Assembly (NCBI RefSeq): GCF_001761485.1
Contig: NC_090773.1
Location: 3,410,001 to 3,474,000, forward strand
Direction: 5' to 3'
Source of the DNA: Yarrowia lipolytica
Taxonomy: Eukaryota; Ascomycota; Dipodascomycetes; Dipodascales
DNA length: 64,000 bases
This document shows, piece by piece, positions 1-9,093 of this stretch (position 1 is its first letter; each line of letters begins with the position of its first letter). Under the pieces are notes generated by a model. That model ran no database searches. It saw nothing but the letters and a program-made list of their open reading frames with translations, and was not told the origin of the DNA. Both the position numbers and the translations under genes were made by a program.

Positions 1-370
1 AAGGTCTGGGAGAATTCTGTCTGGAAATTGAAGGCTTTGGTGAGTGTCCTTTACCTGGGGAGTGTACAGGTCGGGGAGAGACGCCTCTGGAAACGGAGGG
101 AGTGGCTCCAGGGGTGAACCCCGGGCTCGGAATGTACAGAGTGTCGTTATTTTCGGCCTTGGAGTTCTTGACCGCTCGTCTGGTGCCCACAGCCAAAGCT
201 GCCACTGCTGCCCGTTCCAGAAGATCTTGATCTGACAAGGTTTTGGGGGTGGGTGGTTTCTGTGTTACTGAGAAGCGGACGAGTCGTGCGTTGGCATCTG
301 TGTCGGTCTGCTCGTCTCCAGCCGTCATCGAAACATCCGGGGGAACGTCATATCGTCCCAGATTGTCCAT
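1..370 (-). CDS. 5' part of an unidentified protein gene, cut by the left edge
   Basis: The minus strand is open from an ATG at 370-368 to the window edge, giving about 123 residues of N-terminus that begin MDNLGRYDVPPDVSMTAGDE. The first part is acidic. It is followed by a short alanine-rich stretch (LLERAAVAALAVGTRRAVK) and then a Ser/Pro/Arg-rich, probably disordered stretch with repeated SPRP/SPKP/SPGK motifs that could be proline-directed phosphorylation sites. I do not recognise the family. The frame stays open upstream to another ATG at 493 and one at 511, after which an in-frame stop appears. I prefer 370 because it has A at -3 and because the upstream stretch carries a CACGTGAC motif more typical of promoter DNA. 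The C-terminal part lies outside the window. Confidence 0.6.
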   Translation of the reverse strand, partial: MDNLGRYDVPPDVSMTAGDEQTDTDANARLVRFSVTQKPPTPKTLSDQDLLERAAVAALAVGTRRAVKNSKAENNDTLYIPSPGFTPGATPSVSRGVSPRPVHSPGKGHSPKPSISRQNSPRP

Positions 371-1817
371 GCTGTAGTTGCAGAGTGGGTGGAGATTTTC
401 ATGCGGCTGGATTAAGACTACTACAGAGTTAGATAACGTCACGTGGGGGTGAAGCGATTGAGTTTTGACGTGATATCCGGACCGAGCAACCATGTGAAGA
501 GCAGACACCATTGCCCGATACTATAGGAGACTCTCTCGACTTATCTACTCACTCCCTACATGCACATTTCACCACTAACCGAAAGCTGTATATTACAATT
601 CGGAACTGGAGCAAAAGACGCACATTAGCTGATGCTCGCTCCATACTGTGCTGTGGAGATTGGGCTGGCGACAATGCAAACTATACAGGAAGTGGAGTGG
701 TCTACACTGTTCCGGTAATGTATATATTGTATATATGATCACATAATATTCTCCATACACCTCTACAGATGGCCAATTTCGGTATTTGTAGGTATCATTA
801 ACCCGCGTACAAGTCGGCACACAATCCAGCTTCGTAGTCAGTAATCTCCGTGTTCCATTTATAGTTCCTTAGTCCAACGCCCTTCAGCCCAGTTTAGATA
901 TAAAGTTGCATTGTGCACGCGTTTTTCGTGGGGGGCATTGTCGGATATACTAGTACATTCAGTGGGCATGGGCCTCAGGAAGTCCTAACCCTCGAAACGA
1001 GGTTGATGGTCGACATTTGTGGTACTTTGTCGGCTAGTGTTTCTTTCAGCTGCTTGAGACACACTCCATGTACTGTACGGCACATACTGTACTTGTACTT
1101 TTCGCACATCTTCTTCCTTTAGACTGTAGAACCGTGTAGGGTTTGACGCATTAAATTACAGAGTACGATTCAATATGTACAATACAAGTACAATTACGTG
1201 GCGACAAGTAATGTGTTTCCGTGTGTATGCTTTCATTTATGGACAGATATTGTACCGAGTCGGATCCAGTTTCCTGGATACACTTGTATGTACAGGATCC
1301 ACCAGTTTTAGATGTCTGTCAAAGACCTTGAGGGGTTGCGTAGAGTATGTACATACTTGTATGTACTGTTCGCTGTAATCGTACTATGGAGTACAGTACA
1401 GTACTGGAACCGGTACGCTGAGGAGAGGTATGTTCGTTGCGACTTGATTTTATGATGTGCTTGTGGTCATACTGCCTCCATGTCTTGGATGGATTTTGGT
1501 TGAAAAGGCTACCCGTAGAAATACCATTAGCGACACTCTACATAAAATGTGAATTTCATGTCTATTATCTGATGGGTTTTCTGTTCCAACTTCCGTCGCT
1601 TCGCTTCGGTTGTATCGAAGAAGTACAGTGTGGTGAATCGCATAGTTGCTCGTCTCGACATTGAACGTCACATACAATAATCGAACCGACGAAGTCACAA
1701 CGTTCAGCCGCTTGTGGTGCCAAGAGCTCGTATTCTGAGTCACCCCTTGTCTAGTCAATTATGTACTTATTGTACTTGTAAATAAATACCCTTTCAGTTA
1801 CAGAACAATCAGCTGCC
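371..1817. other. intergenic region upstream of two divergent genes
   Basis: No convincing gene. It holds the presumed promoters of the left-edge gene (minus) and the F-box gene (plus). A CACGTGAC motif lies near 440. A TATAAA at 899-904 has no credible ORF after it. Short ORFs here start at TTG or are low-complexity. GTAC-rich patches (CAGTAC, ACAAGTAC) are common, as in other gaps of this window. Confidence 0.5.
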
Positions 1818-2990
1818 ATGTTTCCGCACGAACTCCTCAGCCACGTGATCACATTCCTCTCCCCCAAAGATATCATTTCCCTGGCCGAAACTAACCGACA
1901 CAACTACTCAGCCCTGGCTGATGTGCGCAGCCTAGTCCTAAAGAGCCCATACTGTCGTCTTGAGCTGAGTCAGTGGACTGGGTGGCAGGCTTTTGCTGAC
2001 AACAGCGCTGAAAAGGAACCACATGAGTTGTTTGACCACGTGGAGCTCGTAAAACACGTGAACAAACCCCTTCCTGAAGACTTCCAGGCGCTGCAGGGAG
2101 ATCTGGCTCGTCAGTGGAACTCAGAGTGGAACTCGTGTGACCATGGTATTTCTGGACCACGAGAGGACGACCAAGAGGCGGAGGTGCTTGATTTGACGAA
2201 CAATACTAACACGGATAAGATCACGTGCTCGCCCACTGGCACTCCAAATCACTGTCGGCCCTATCGTCGCCTTTTCCCCTCTCAATTCGAAATCGGATAC
2301 AAGTTTTCTCCTCAGGCTGAAGCCCTACTTGAATGGAATATGGATACCGACACTGTGACTCTATATACCATGTTCGGTGATGGAGCATGTCATTCAGTCA
2401 TGATCAACGAGAAGAAGGGAACAAAGATGCATCATCTGCAACTCATCAACGACGTGGCCCTAGTATTTGTGCTTGATCAAGACATCAACACTACCTACTA
2501 CATTGTTCCTGGAGGTCAGCTTACTCCCATTGATTTTGGAAACTGTCAGGTGCCGCAGGAGGGCCTGATGATGTTCAATAATCGTTTTTTCAAGGCTGTA
2601 TTGGATGAGAAAGTTGATTTACAGGTCGCTCCTGTGTCACTACCCATGGGAAAGCCCACTACTATCACACCAGGAGCTGCTTATGAGATTTGTCAAGATT
2701 TGCGGTACCCGAGGTACGGGCTGGCGTACACCAATATGGACAAGAATCTGGCGCATGTAATTGATTTGCAGAAGCGTCAGATTTCGCAATTTTTCGGGCT
2801 CGATAAAGATGTGTGTCTTGTGGGACTCTCGAATGGGACACTGGGCGTTTGGAAGTACACCAAGGAATATTTGGACAGGGTTTGTGAGGAGAAACAGAAG
2901 CCGGAGTTTTTAGCAGTGGTGGAGAAATTGTTCGAGAATAATGAGAATTGGGAAGAGTTTCACAGAGATTTGGTGGATGCGTGGGCATAA
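1818..2990 (+). CDS. F-box protein, substrate unknown
   Basis: A 390-residue protein starting at an ATG in good context (GCC before it). Residues 1 to about 45 match the F-box pattern: a hydrophobic start (FPHELLSHVITFLSPKDI), then a helix with LAETNR and a second hydrophobic helix. F-boxes bind Skp1, so the likely role is a substrate adaptor of an SCF ubiquitin ligase. The rest has alternating hydrophobic stretches that could be a beta-propeller-like or unique substrate domain, but no clear WD or LRR repeats are visible. The middle (about 110-140) is acidic and low-complexity. The gene is single-exon. F-box genes of this sort are usually numerous in yeasts and diverge quickly, so no one-to-one ortholog is claimed. 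Confidence 0.8.
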   Translation: MFPHELLSHVITFLSPKDIISLAETNRHNYSALADVRSLVLKSPYCRLELSQWTGWQAFADNSAEKEPHELFDHVELVKHVNKPLPEDFQALQGDLARQWNSEWNSCDHGISGPREDDQEAEVLDLTNNTNTDKITCSPTGTPNHCRPYRRLFPSQFEIGYKFSPQAEALLEWNMDTDTVTLYTMFGDGACHSVMINEKKGTKMHHLQLINDVALVFVLDQDINTTYYIVPGGQLTPIDFGNCQVPQEGLMMFNNRFFKAVLDEKVDLQVAPVSLPMGKPTTITPGAAYEICQDLRYPRYGLAYTNMDKNLAHVIDLQKRQISQFFGLDKDVCLVGLSNGTLGVWKYTKEYLDRVCEEKQKPEFLAVVEKLFENNENWEEFHRDLVDAWA

Positions 2991-3194
2991 AGAGGTCCTG
3001 GGGGAAGTGAGTCATCTATCACTGTAGTGTAGTACCACGAAGTAAATGATATAGGAAGCAAATTAACAGACAGTTCAATCCAAAAAGGACGTAATTGTAG
3101 ACGAGGCCGCCATAGAAATGTACACACATGTGTATATAACAGTGCAAGCAGAACTAGAGGGTTGTAGAGAGTGTATTATATCGCAACCAATATC

Positions 3195-3800
3195 ATGTCG
3201 ACAACATCAGAAATCGGGCAATTGGACGATGACCTGACTGGGCAGATAAAAAGCAGCTTGGAAATGATGAACTGAAACAGCACAGGCAGATTGCGAGCCA
3301 GCAAGCGTGTCAACAACACCTGTGATGGACCACCAAGACTGATCTTGACATATTGCTATTGGACAAGACCTGATTCAAACACTGCGGTTTTTGTTGTGAT
3401 TCCAATTGATCGGAAATATACCCATTGTGACTATCCTAGTAATGTATTCAGTGTCTGACTCTTGTTTGTCTTCTAAGCTCAACGGAGAAGGGGATTTTAC
3501 GTGGGGCTTCCAAAATCTACACCTTCTGAAGCTCTGGTTGCCGATGAGAAGAAGTGCAATGTTAAAGAGTCATTTGAACAAGCAGTGGCTATGTCGCTAA
3601 TGATTGAACTACTGAGTGTTGTCTCAACTAAAACCTGTTGAATGGAAAACCTTGACCTGGCTGACAAACCACTAGTTTCCATTCCGAGAGACAAATTCTC
3701 TCTGCTGAATGGTCAAACTGATGGCGTGCTCGGTTGAATCCTCCACTGGAATGCGGATAATCTCCCGGTGAGTCTCTCTGTTGGAGAGAAGTCCGGCGAA
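3195..3800 (+). pseudogene. decayed protein-coding gene of unknown family
   Basis: A TATATAA about 60 bases upstream (near 3131-3137) leads to an ATG at 3195 that opens MSTTSEIGQLDDDLTGQIKS. After that, protein-like sequence continues only in pieces, in more than one frame. The clearest stretch is at about 3505-3625 (it includes ALVADEKKCNVKESFEQAVA), followed by another near 3640-3735 (includes PLVSIPRDKFSLLNGQTDG). Several interruptions make an intact product unlikely. The family is not recognised. It could be a relic of a multicopy gene family or mobile element. An unusual multi-exon gene is less likely because no GTGAGT/CTAAC pair fits. Confidence 0.35.
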
Positions 3801-3904
3801 GTATTAGTTATATAAAGTTGTTTATATTCAACAAAACCTAAGTAAATTAGATAGCTGGATCAACCTTAACATCACAGGTACCGCGAGAAATTGTTACTTG
3901 AGAA

Positions 3905-4172
3905 GAGAAGGGCTTATATCATGCTGTTTCCAGAGGTATGGGTTACATTCTGACCAAAGTCCAATGTTCCTGGCATTCATGGAACCTGGTGCATGATTTC
4001 CAGCTGACTTCAACCTCTCAGTGATCCCAATTAAAGCAGAACGTCACGAGATGGCTCTGCCCAGTAAGTCATGACACACAGATGACACCGAAACTCCAAC
4101 TGTGTCGAACCCATACTTCTCATATACTGTCCCCCCAATGCCCTTCAATTCCACTGCGCTTAACACGCTGAC
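3905..4172 (-). pseudogene. decayed coding fragment facing the previous one
   Basis: On the minus strand one frame reads as about 88 residues of well-mixed, protein-like sequence with few interruptions, for example LKGIGGTVYEKYGFDTVGVS and later NARNIGLWSECNPYLWKQ. There is no start codon in a sensible place and no long ORF, so it is most likely a gene fragment. The family is not recognised. It lies tail to tail with the relic at 3195-3800, so both may derive from one inserted and decayed element. Confidence 0.3.
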
Positions 4173-4175
4173 TGG

Positions 4176-4853
4176 AAGTCATCACTGACCGCCGCCCATT
4201 GAGTATGTACATACAATATGTACTTGTACAATGGACAAGACATCGGTTTCGACCCATCGTCAGTCACGCGCAGCCAGTTCCACACAGCTACGGTGCAATA
4301 CTCAGATATATCACGTGATCACCGAACCATTACCGTACCCTTTATTTGCGTGCTTCGAGTTCATATCGTCGTACTGGTACCTGTCGTTCATTTTTCAACG
4401 TACAGTTTCGTCAGTCGCGCCAAAGAGACCCAGTTAGTGGGTGGCACTGCCCATAGGCAGTAATTGGTTCAGTGATAAATGATAAATACCGGTAGCTACA
4501 CCACCTATGTCGGTGGGACACAAACCCAAGCCGGGACTATAAGAAGAGTTGATTGCCCCGTTTGTTTTTTTTTTGCCTCCCATTTTCACTCCTCTCTCTC
4601 CTAAAGTTCATCAAGCAATCTCTGCTTTGTTGTCATGTCTCGTTCCCCTCGCTCGCTTCGCCTCGTTAACTTCATTACAGTGCAGCCAAAAAAATACGAG
4701 CAACTCTATTTTTTTTAGCCCCGGGTCTAGAGACGCATCTCTAGAGAGTGAGAGAGAGAGAGTAAATTAGACCACCGTGACACAGGATACTTGCCAAGCG
4801 ACACACACTTCAACCGCGTCCATCACCGACGACGACTACCACCGACACCGGAC
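4176..4853 (+). promoter_or_regulatory. upstream region of the ABCG transporter gene
   Basis: Contains a perfect TCACGTGA palindrome at 4311-4318, a TATAA-like element near 4538 and a pyrimidine-rich tract (about 4556-4600) with T- and C-runs. A GA-rich repeat lies at 4741-4762, shortly before the ATG at 4854. No gene is seen in it. Confidence 0.4.
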
Positions 4854-7800
4854 ATGGAAAAAACAGTGACTGCGCAAGTCTCTCGCACGAGTCACAATGA
4901 ACTGTCGTTCCAGAGCGTCAACCCCGTCAGCATCTCTGTTAGGGGGCTCAGTGTGACCGTGAAAGCCGAAGAGCAGAAGGGAGGTTTTTTCAGCAGGAGA
5001 AAGAAAAAAACAAGTGCCACAGAGACACAGACAACAGCGGAATCGATAAGCATAGACGACAAATCAGCGAAGAAGGAGAAGAACAAGAAAAGCCAGAAGA
5101 AGAAAGAGAAAGAATCAGATGACGTCGAGCCCCAGGCTAGAGATATCTTGTCTAACATCTCGTTGGACATCCCGGCAGGCTCAATTATGGCCATCTTGGG
5201 CGGCTCGGGATCTGGTAAAACCTCCCTACTCAACATGATGGCATCCCGCATGTCTGGAGGCAACCTCACTGTCGAGGGAGAGACGTTATTCGACGGCAAG
5301 AGCATCGAACGCGTGACCCACGCCTATGTGATTCAGCAGGATATCCTATCTCCACATTTAACCTGTCGGGAGACTCTCAACTTCGCCGCAGGTCTTCGTC
5401 TCGATAAGAGCATTAACAAGGTTCAACGGTCGGAGTTGGTGGAAGAGGTGATCAAAGAGCTCAATCTCAAGGAGTGTGCAGATACCATGGTGGGAAACTC
5501 GATCCATAGAGGACTTTCGGGAGGTGAGAAAAGAAGACTTAGCATCGGAATTCAGATGCTTAGTAATCCATCGGTGTTATTTCTGGACGAACCCACCACT
5601 GGTCTAGATGCCAACTCAGCGTTTGATTTGGTTAAAACCATGAAGAATCTCAGTTTGTCCGGCCGAACATTGATTATGAGTATCCATCAACCCCGAAGCG
5701 ACATCTTCTTTCTGTTTGATCACGTGACCATTCTTTCCCGCGGTTTGCAGGTGTATTCGGGCAGTACTAAGGAGAGCATCAATTGGTTTGCTTCACTTGG
5801 ATATGATTGTCCCAGAGACGTCAACCCTGCCGATTATCTGATTGATATCGCTGCTGTGGACACTCGGTCTGAAGAAGATGAGGAGCAGAGTTTCAAGCGG
5901 ATCAACGCGTTTGTTGATAAGTACAACGAGTTGAAGATCGAAACGGGAATCTCTGACGTTTCAGGAACAGCTTCCAAGTCTTCTTCTACTGCTAACCTCC
6001 AAACTCGACTTTTCCGAAACTCATTCAAGACTGCCCTGTTCAGTTCGGCACCTCTGGGTCGAGAAATCGATGTACAAGTGCGTCGTACCTGGCTTATCAT
6101 GTACCGAGATAAGCTGGGCATTGTTGGACTTACGGTGGAGGCCATTCTGATGGGTCTTATTTGTGGACTGGTTTTCCTGCGTATGAAACCCGATCTAGCA
6201 GGCATACGATCCATGGAAGGTGCTGCATACATTGCTATATCACTGCAGGGCTATCTCATGTTGTTGTATGAGACTTACCGGCTGTGTGCGACAGATCTGG
6301 CTGTCTTCGATAGAGAACATAATGAGGGATGTGCCTCAGTGTTTGGATTTCTCATTGCACGGAGAATGGCCAAATTGTTTACCGAAGATCTCATCGTTCC
6401 TATCATCTTTTCTGTCCTGACCTACTTCCTTTTCGGCTTCCGAACCGACGGGGCAAAATACTTTTTTATCTACTTTGCCCAGATTCTGCTAACCCACCAT
6501 ATCTCCATGAACTTCAGCATGGTATGCGCGGCCCTTTCACGTGATTACACCATTGCTTCGCTCGTGGCCAATCTCATGTTCACTCTTCAAAGTATGGCTT
6601 CTGGATTCTTTGCCAACTCCGAGCATATGAAGGTGTACATTCGGTGGACCAAATGGATCACCTATGTTTTTTACGGCTTGTCGGCTCTGCTGAACAACCA
6701 GTTTATGAACTTCTTTGGCGACTGTCCGTATGGAAACAAGACGGCCGACGACCCTCTGTGCAAGGACTTCATTGGGGAGAACTTTCTGGAGTCTGTGGGC
6801 TTCCCACGCAACTTTCTCGTTATCCCCACCATTGCTCTGCTGTGTTGGCTCATCGTCTTCTTTCTTCTCAGCTGGCTGCTTCTGACTATTATTCGAGTCG
6901 ATGTCGGAGTGGGTAAGAATCTCAAGGGAGACTCGAACAAGGCAGAGAAGCCCGAGGCAGCTGAAAAAGTCACCACCATCGCATCTGTCAACAGAAACCC
7001 GCCTCTGACGGTAGCTGTTAGTGACTTGAAGTTATCTGTGACGAAACTAAGAGCCAAGGAAAAACCGATTCTGGACGGAATCAACGCTATTTTCCGCCCG
7101 GGATCCATTTCAGCCATTCTGGGACCTTCAGGATCCGGAAAATCGTCCCTTCTCAACCTCATGGCCAACAGACTCAACTCCACACTCACCCAAAAATACA
7201 CTGCGTCCGGAGACATTTTTCTCAACTCCACTAGTATCGGTATTGGTAATCTGGGAGCTCTATGCTCGTTTGTGACTCAGGAGGATGACGGACTTTTGAG
7301 CACTTTGACTGTCCGAGAGACTCTGTACTTCTCAGCCTACTTACGTCTTCCAGACAACCTCACCCGAGAGATGAAACGTCGACGTGCTGATGAGCTGATT
7401 CTAAAGATGGGACTCAAGGATTGTCAAGACACACTCATTGGAGACGACAACGTCAAGGGTATTTCTGGCGGCGAAAAACGACGTGTTTCCATCTGTGTGC
7501 AGTTGTTGTCTAACCCAGATATCCTGCTTCTAGACGAGCCCACTTCTGGTCTAGACTCTTTCACTGCCGGAAGTATTCTTCAGGTGCTCCAGACTCTCGC
7601 CCAGGGAGGCAAGACAGTCATTTGTACCATTCACCAACCTCGAAGCGACTTGTTTGGCCAGTTTGGCAGTGTTCTTCTGCTTAGTAAAGGCGGTCACGTG
7701 GCTTACGATGGCCAAGCTAAAAACATGGTGCAATACTTCTCCGATCTAGGCTATCCTTGTCCTGACCTCACCAACCCTGCTGACCATGTTCTAGATCTGG

Positions 7801-8840
7801 TTTCTGTTAACCTGCAAATGCAGTGGAGGGAAGACGAAGATCGAGAACGAGTGGATAAACTGCTGAGTGAATGGCATAAGGTGGAAAAACAGCTCTTCAA
7901 CGCCGGTCTACTCCGGGAGAACAGTGCGTCCTTTGACCCCAAGACTCTGATGCCCCGAAAACCAGCACCGTTCCAAATCGCCTACTTCATCCTACTGCAA
8001 CGAGGAATTATCGCCCTCTCACGTTCCCCACAGGTATACATTGCCCGACTGACCCAACCTGTTGGTATCGGAGTTGTTCTCGTTCTATTCTTCACCCCCC
8101 TACGGTCCTCCTACATTGGTATCTTCAACCGGTTCGGTCTGGTCCAACAACTTCTGTCTCTCTACTTTGTTGGAGTCCTCAACAACATGGCTTCTTACCC
8201 GTTTGAACGAGACGTCTTCTACAGAGAACAGGACGACGGATTGTATGGAGTGCTGCCCTTCTTTGCGGTTTACACCACTCTGGAGATCCCCTTTGAAGTA
8301 GTGTCAGCTATGGTCTTCTGTATCATTGTCGTGCTTCCCCCAGGTTTCCCTCGAACTGCCGACTTCTTCTTCGCTGCCTTCTACCTCAGTTTTGTGGTCA
8401 TCAACACTGGAGAGAGTATCGGGATCGTCTTCAACACGTTGTTCCGTCATACGGGCTTCGCACTCAACGTTGTGTCGGTCATTCTCTCTGTGGGAGTGTT
8501 CATGGCAGGCCTCCTGTCCCTTCAAATGCCTGACTTCTTCAAGGGTCTCAACTACATCTCTCCTTTGAAGTACGCCTGCCAGTCGTTACTGGTGATGGCT
8601 TTCAAAGACGTACCATTCCATTGCACTCCAGATACGGGTGGATACGATGCTATGGGCAATTGCATCTTCACCAACGGAACTCAGGTGCTAGAGGCATACG
8701 GTTTCAAGAACCACGTCAGGGTGTACCTTGGAGTAGCGGCTGTATGCCTGGTGCTGTATAGACTGGTGAGTTTGGTTATTTTGAAGCTGGTGAGACTTAG
8801 GGTAGGCTTGAGATCGCTCAAGTCACGAGACAATGTTTAG
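4854..8840 (+). CDS. double-unit ABCG transporter (YOL075C-like)
   Basis: A 1328-residue ABC transporter with the order NBD1-TMD1-NBD2-TMD2. NBD1 has Walker A GGSGSGKTS near 116, signature LSGGEKRR near 221 and Walker B VLFLDEPT near 240. NBD2 has Walker A GPSGSGKSS near 757, signature ISGGEKRR near 869 and Walker B ILLLDEPTSG near 890. Both halves look like the short White/ABCG type and keep all core motifs, unlike PDR5-type pumps, whose N-terminal Walker A is degenerate. This matches the family of S. cerevisiae YOL075C, a vacuolar or other membrane transporter of unclear substrate. A Lys/Glu-rich stretch (about 45-85) precedes NBD1. The frame is open upstream to a TTG at 4791, but the first ATG is at 4854, so I start there. 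It converges on the UFO1-like gene with a 253-base gap. Confidence 0.93.
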   Translation: MEKTVTAQVSRTSHNELSFQSVNPVSISVRGLSVTVKAEEQKGGFFSRRKKKTSATETQTTAESISIDDKSAKKEKNKKSQKKKEKESDDVEPQARDILSNISLDIPAGSIMAILGGSGSGKTSLLNMMASRMSGGNLTVEGETLFDGKSIERVTHAYVIQQDILSPHLTCRETLNFAAGLRLDKSINKVQRSELVEEVIKELNLKECADTMVGNSIHRGLSGGEKRRLSIGIQMLSNPSVLFLDEPTTGLDANSAFDLVKTMKNLSLSGRTLIMSIHQPRSDIFFLFDHVTILSRGLQVYSGSTKESINWFASLGYDCPRDVNPADYLIDIAAVDTRSEEDEEQSFKRINAFVDKYNELKIETGISDVSGTASKSSSTANLQTRLFRNSFKTALFSSAPLGREIDVQVRRTWLIMYRDKLGIVGLTVEAILMGLICGLVFLRMKPDLAGIRSMEGAAYIAISLQGYLMLLYETYRLCATDLAVFDREHNEGCASVFGFLIARRMAKLFTEDLIVPIIFSVLTYFLFGFRTDGAKYFFIYFAQILLTHHISMNFSMVCAALSRDYTIASLVANLMFTLQSMASGFFANSEHMKVYIRWTKWITYVFYGLSALLNNQFMNFFGDCPYGNKTADDPLCKDFIGENFLESVGFPRNFLVIPTIALLCWLIVFFLLSWLLLTIIRVDVGVGKNLKGDSNKAEKPEAAEKVTTIASVNRNPPLTVAVSDLKLSVTKLRAKEKPILDGINAIFRPGSISAILGPSGSGKSSLLNLMANRLNSTLTQKYTASGDIFLNSTSIGIGNLGALCSFVTQEDDGLLSTLTVRETLYFSAYLRLPDNLTREMKRRRADELILKMGLKDCQDTLIGDDNVKGISGGEKRRVSICVQLLSNPDILLLDEPTSGLDSFTAGSILQVLQTLAQGGKTVICTIHQPRSDLFGQFGSVLLLSKGGHVAYDGQAKNMVQYFSDLGYPCPDLTNPADHVLDLVSVNLQMQWREDEDRERVDKLLSEWHKVEKQLFNAGLLRENSASFDPKTLMPRKPAPFQIAYFILLQRGIIALSRSPQVYIARLTQPVGIGVVLVLFFTPLRSSYIGIFNRFGLVQQLLSLYFVGVLNNMASYPFERDVFYREQDDGLYGVLPFFAVYTTLEIPFEVVSAMVFCIIVVLPPGFPRTADFFFAAFYLSFVVINTGESIGIVFNTLFRHTGFALNVVSVILSVGVFMAGLLSLQMPDFFKGLNYISPLKYACQSLLVMAFKDVPFHCTPDTGGYDAMGNCIFTNGTQVLEAYGFKNHVRVYLGVAAVCLVLYRLVSLVILKLVRLRVGLRSLKSRDNV

Positions 8841-8870
8841 GAAAGGTGGCCATTTGCATATTTATTTATT

Positions 8871-8955
8871 GTTATTGACATTATTATTGACATTATGGTA
8901 GGCATCGGAATCAGTAAGTTATTGACATTATTATTGACATTACGGTAGGCATTGG
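8871..8955. repeat. two-copy 38-base direct repeat
   Basis: Copies at 8871-8908 and 8918-8955 differ at two positions. Each copy contains two ATTGACATT units followed by GGTAGGCAT. It lies between the converging stops of the ABCG and UFO1-like genes, so it may be part of both 3' ends. No function is evident. Confidence 0.8.
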
Positions 8956-9093
8956 ATAGACTTGCCATATCTTCAACGAATTTTGGAGTTGCTGTGTAAC
9001 GATGGGAATTAGTCCCTGTATATTCTGCAATAAATATCCCGTATCTACCTATTTACTTAGTTCTTCTGTTTTGTGTTTTGGGTCATGACTTTG

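Noticed and set aside
4791-4853. Upstream start of the ABCG transporter frame
   Set aside because: The codon at 4791 is TTG. The first ATG in frame is at 4854.
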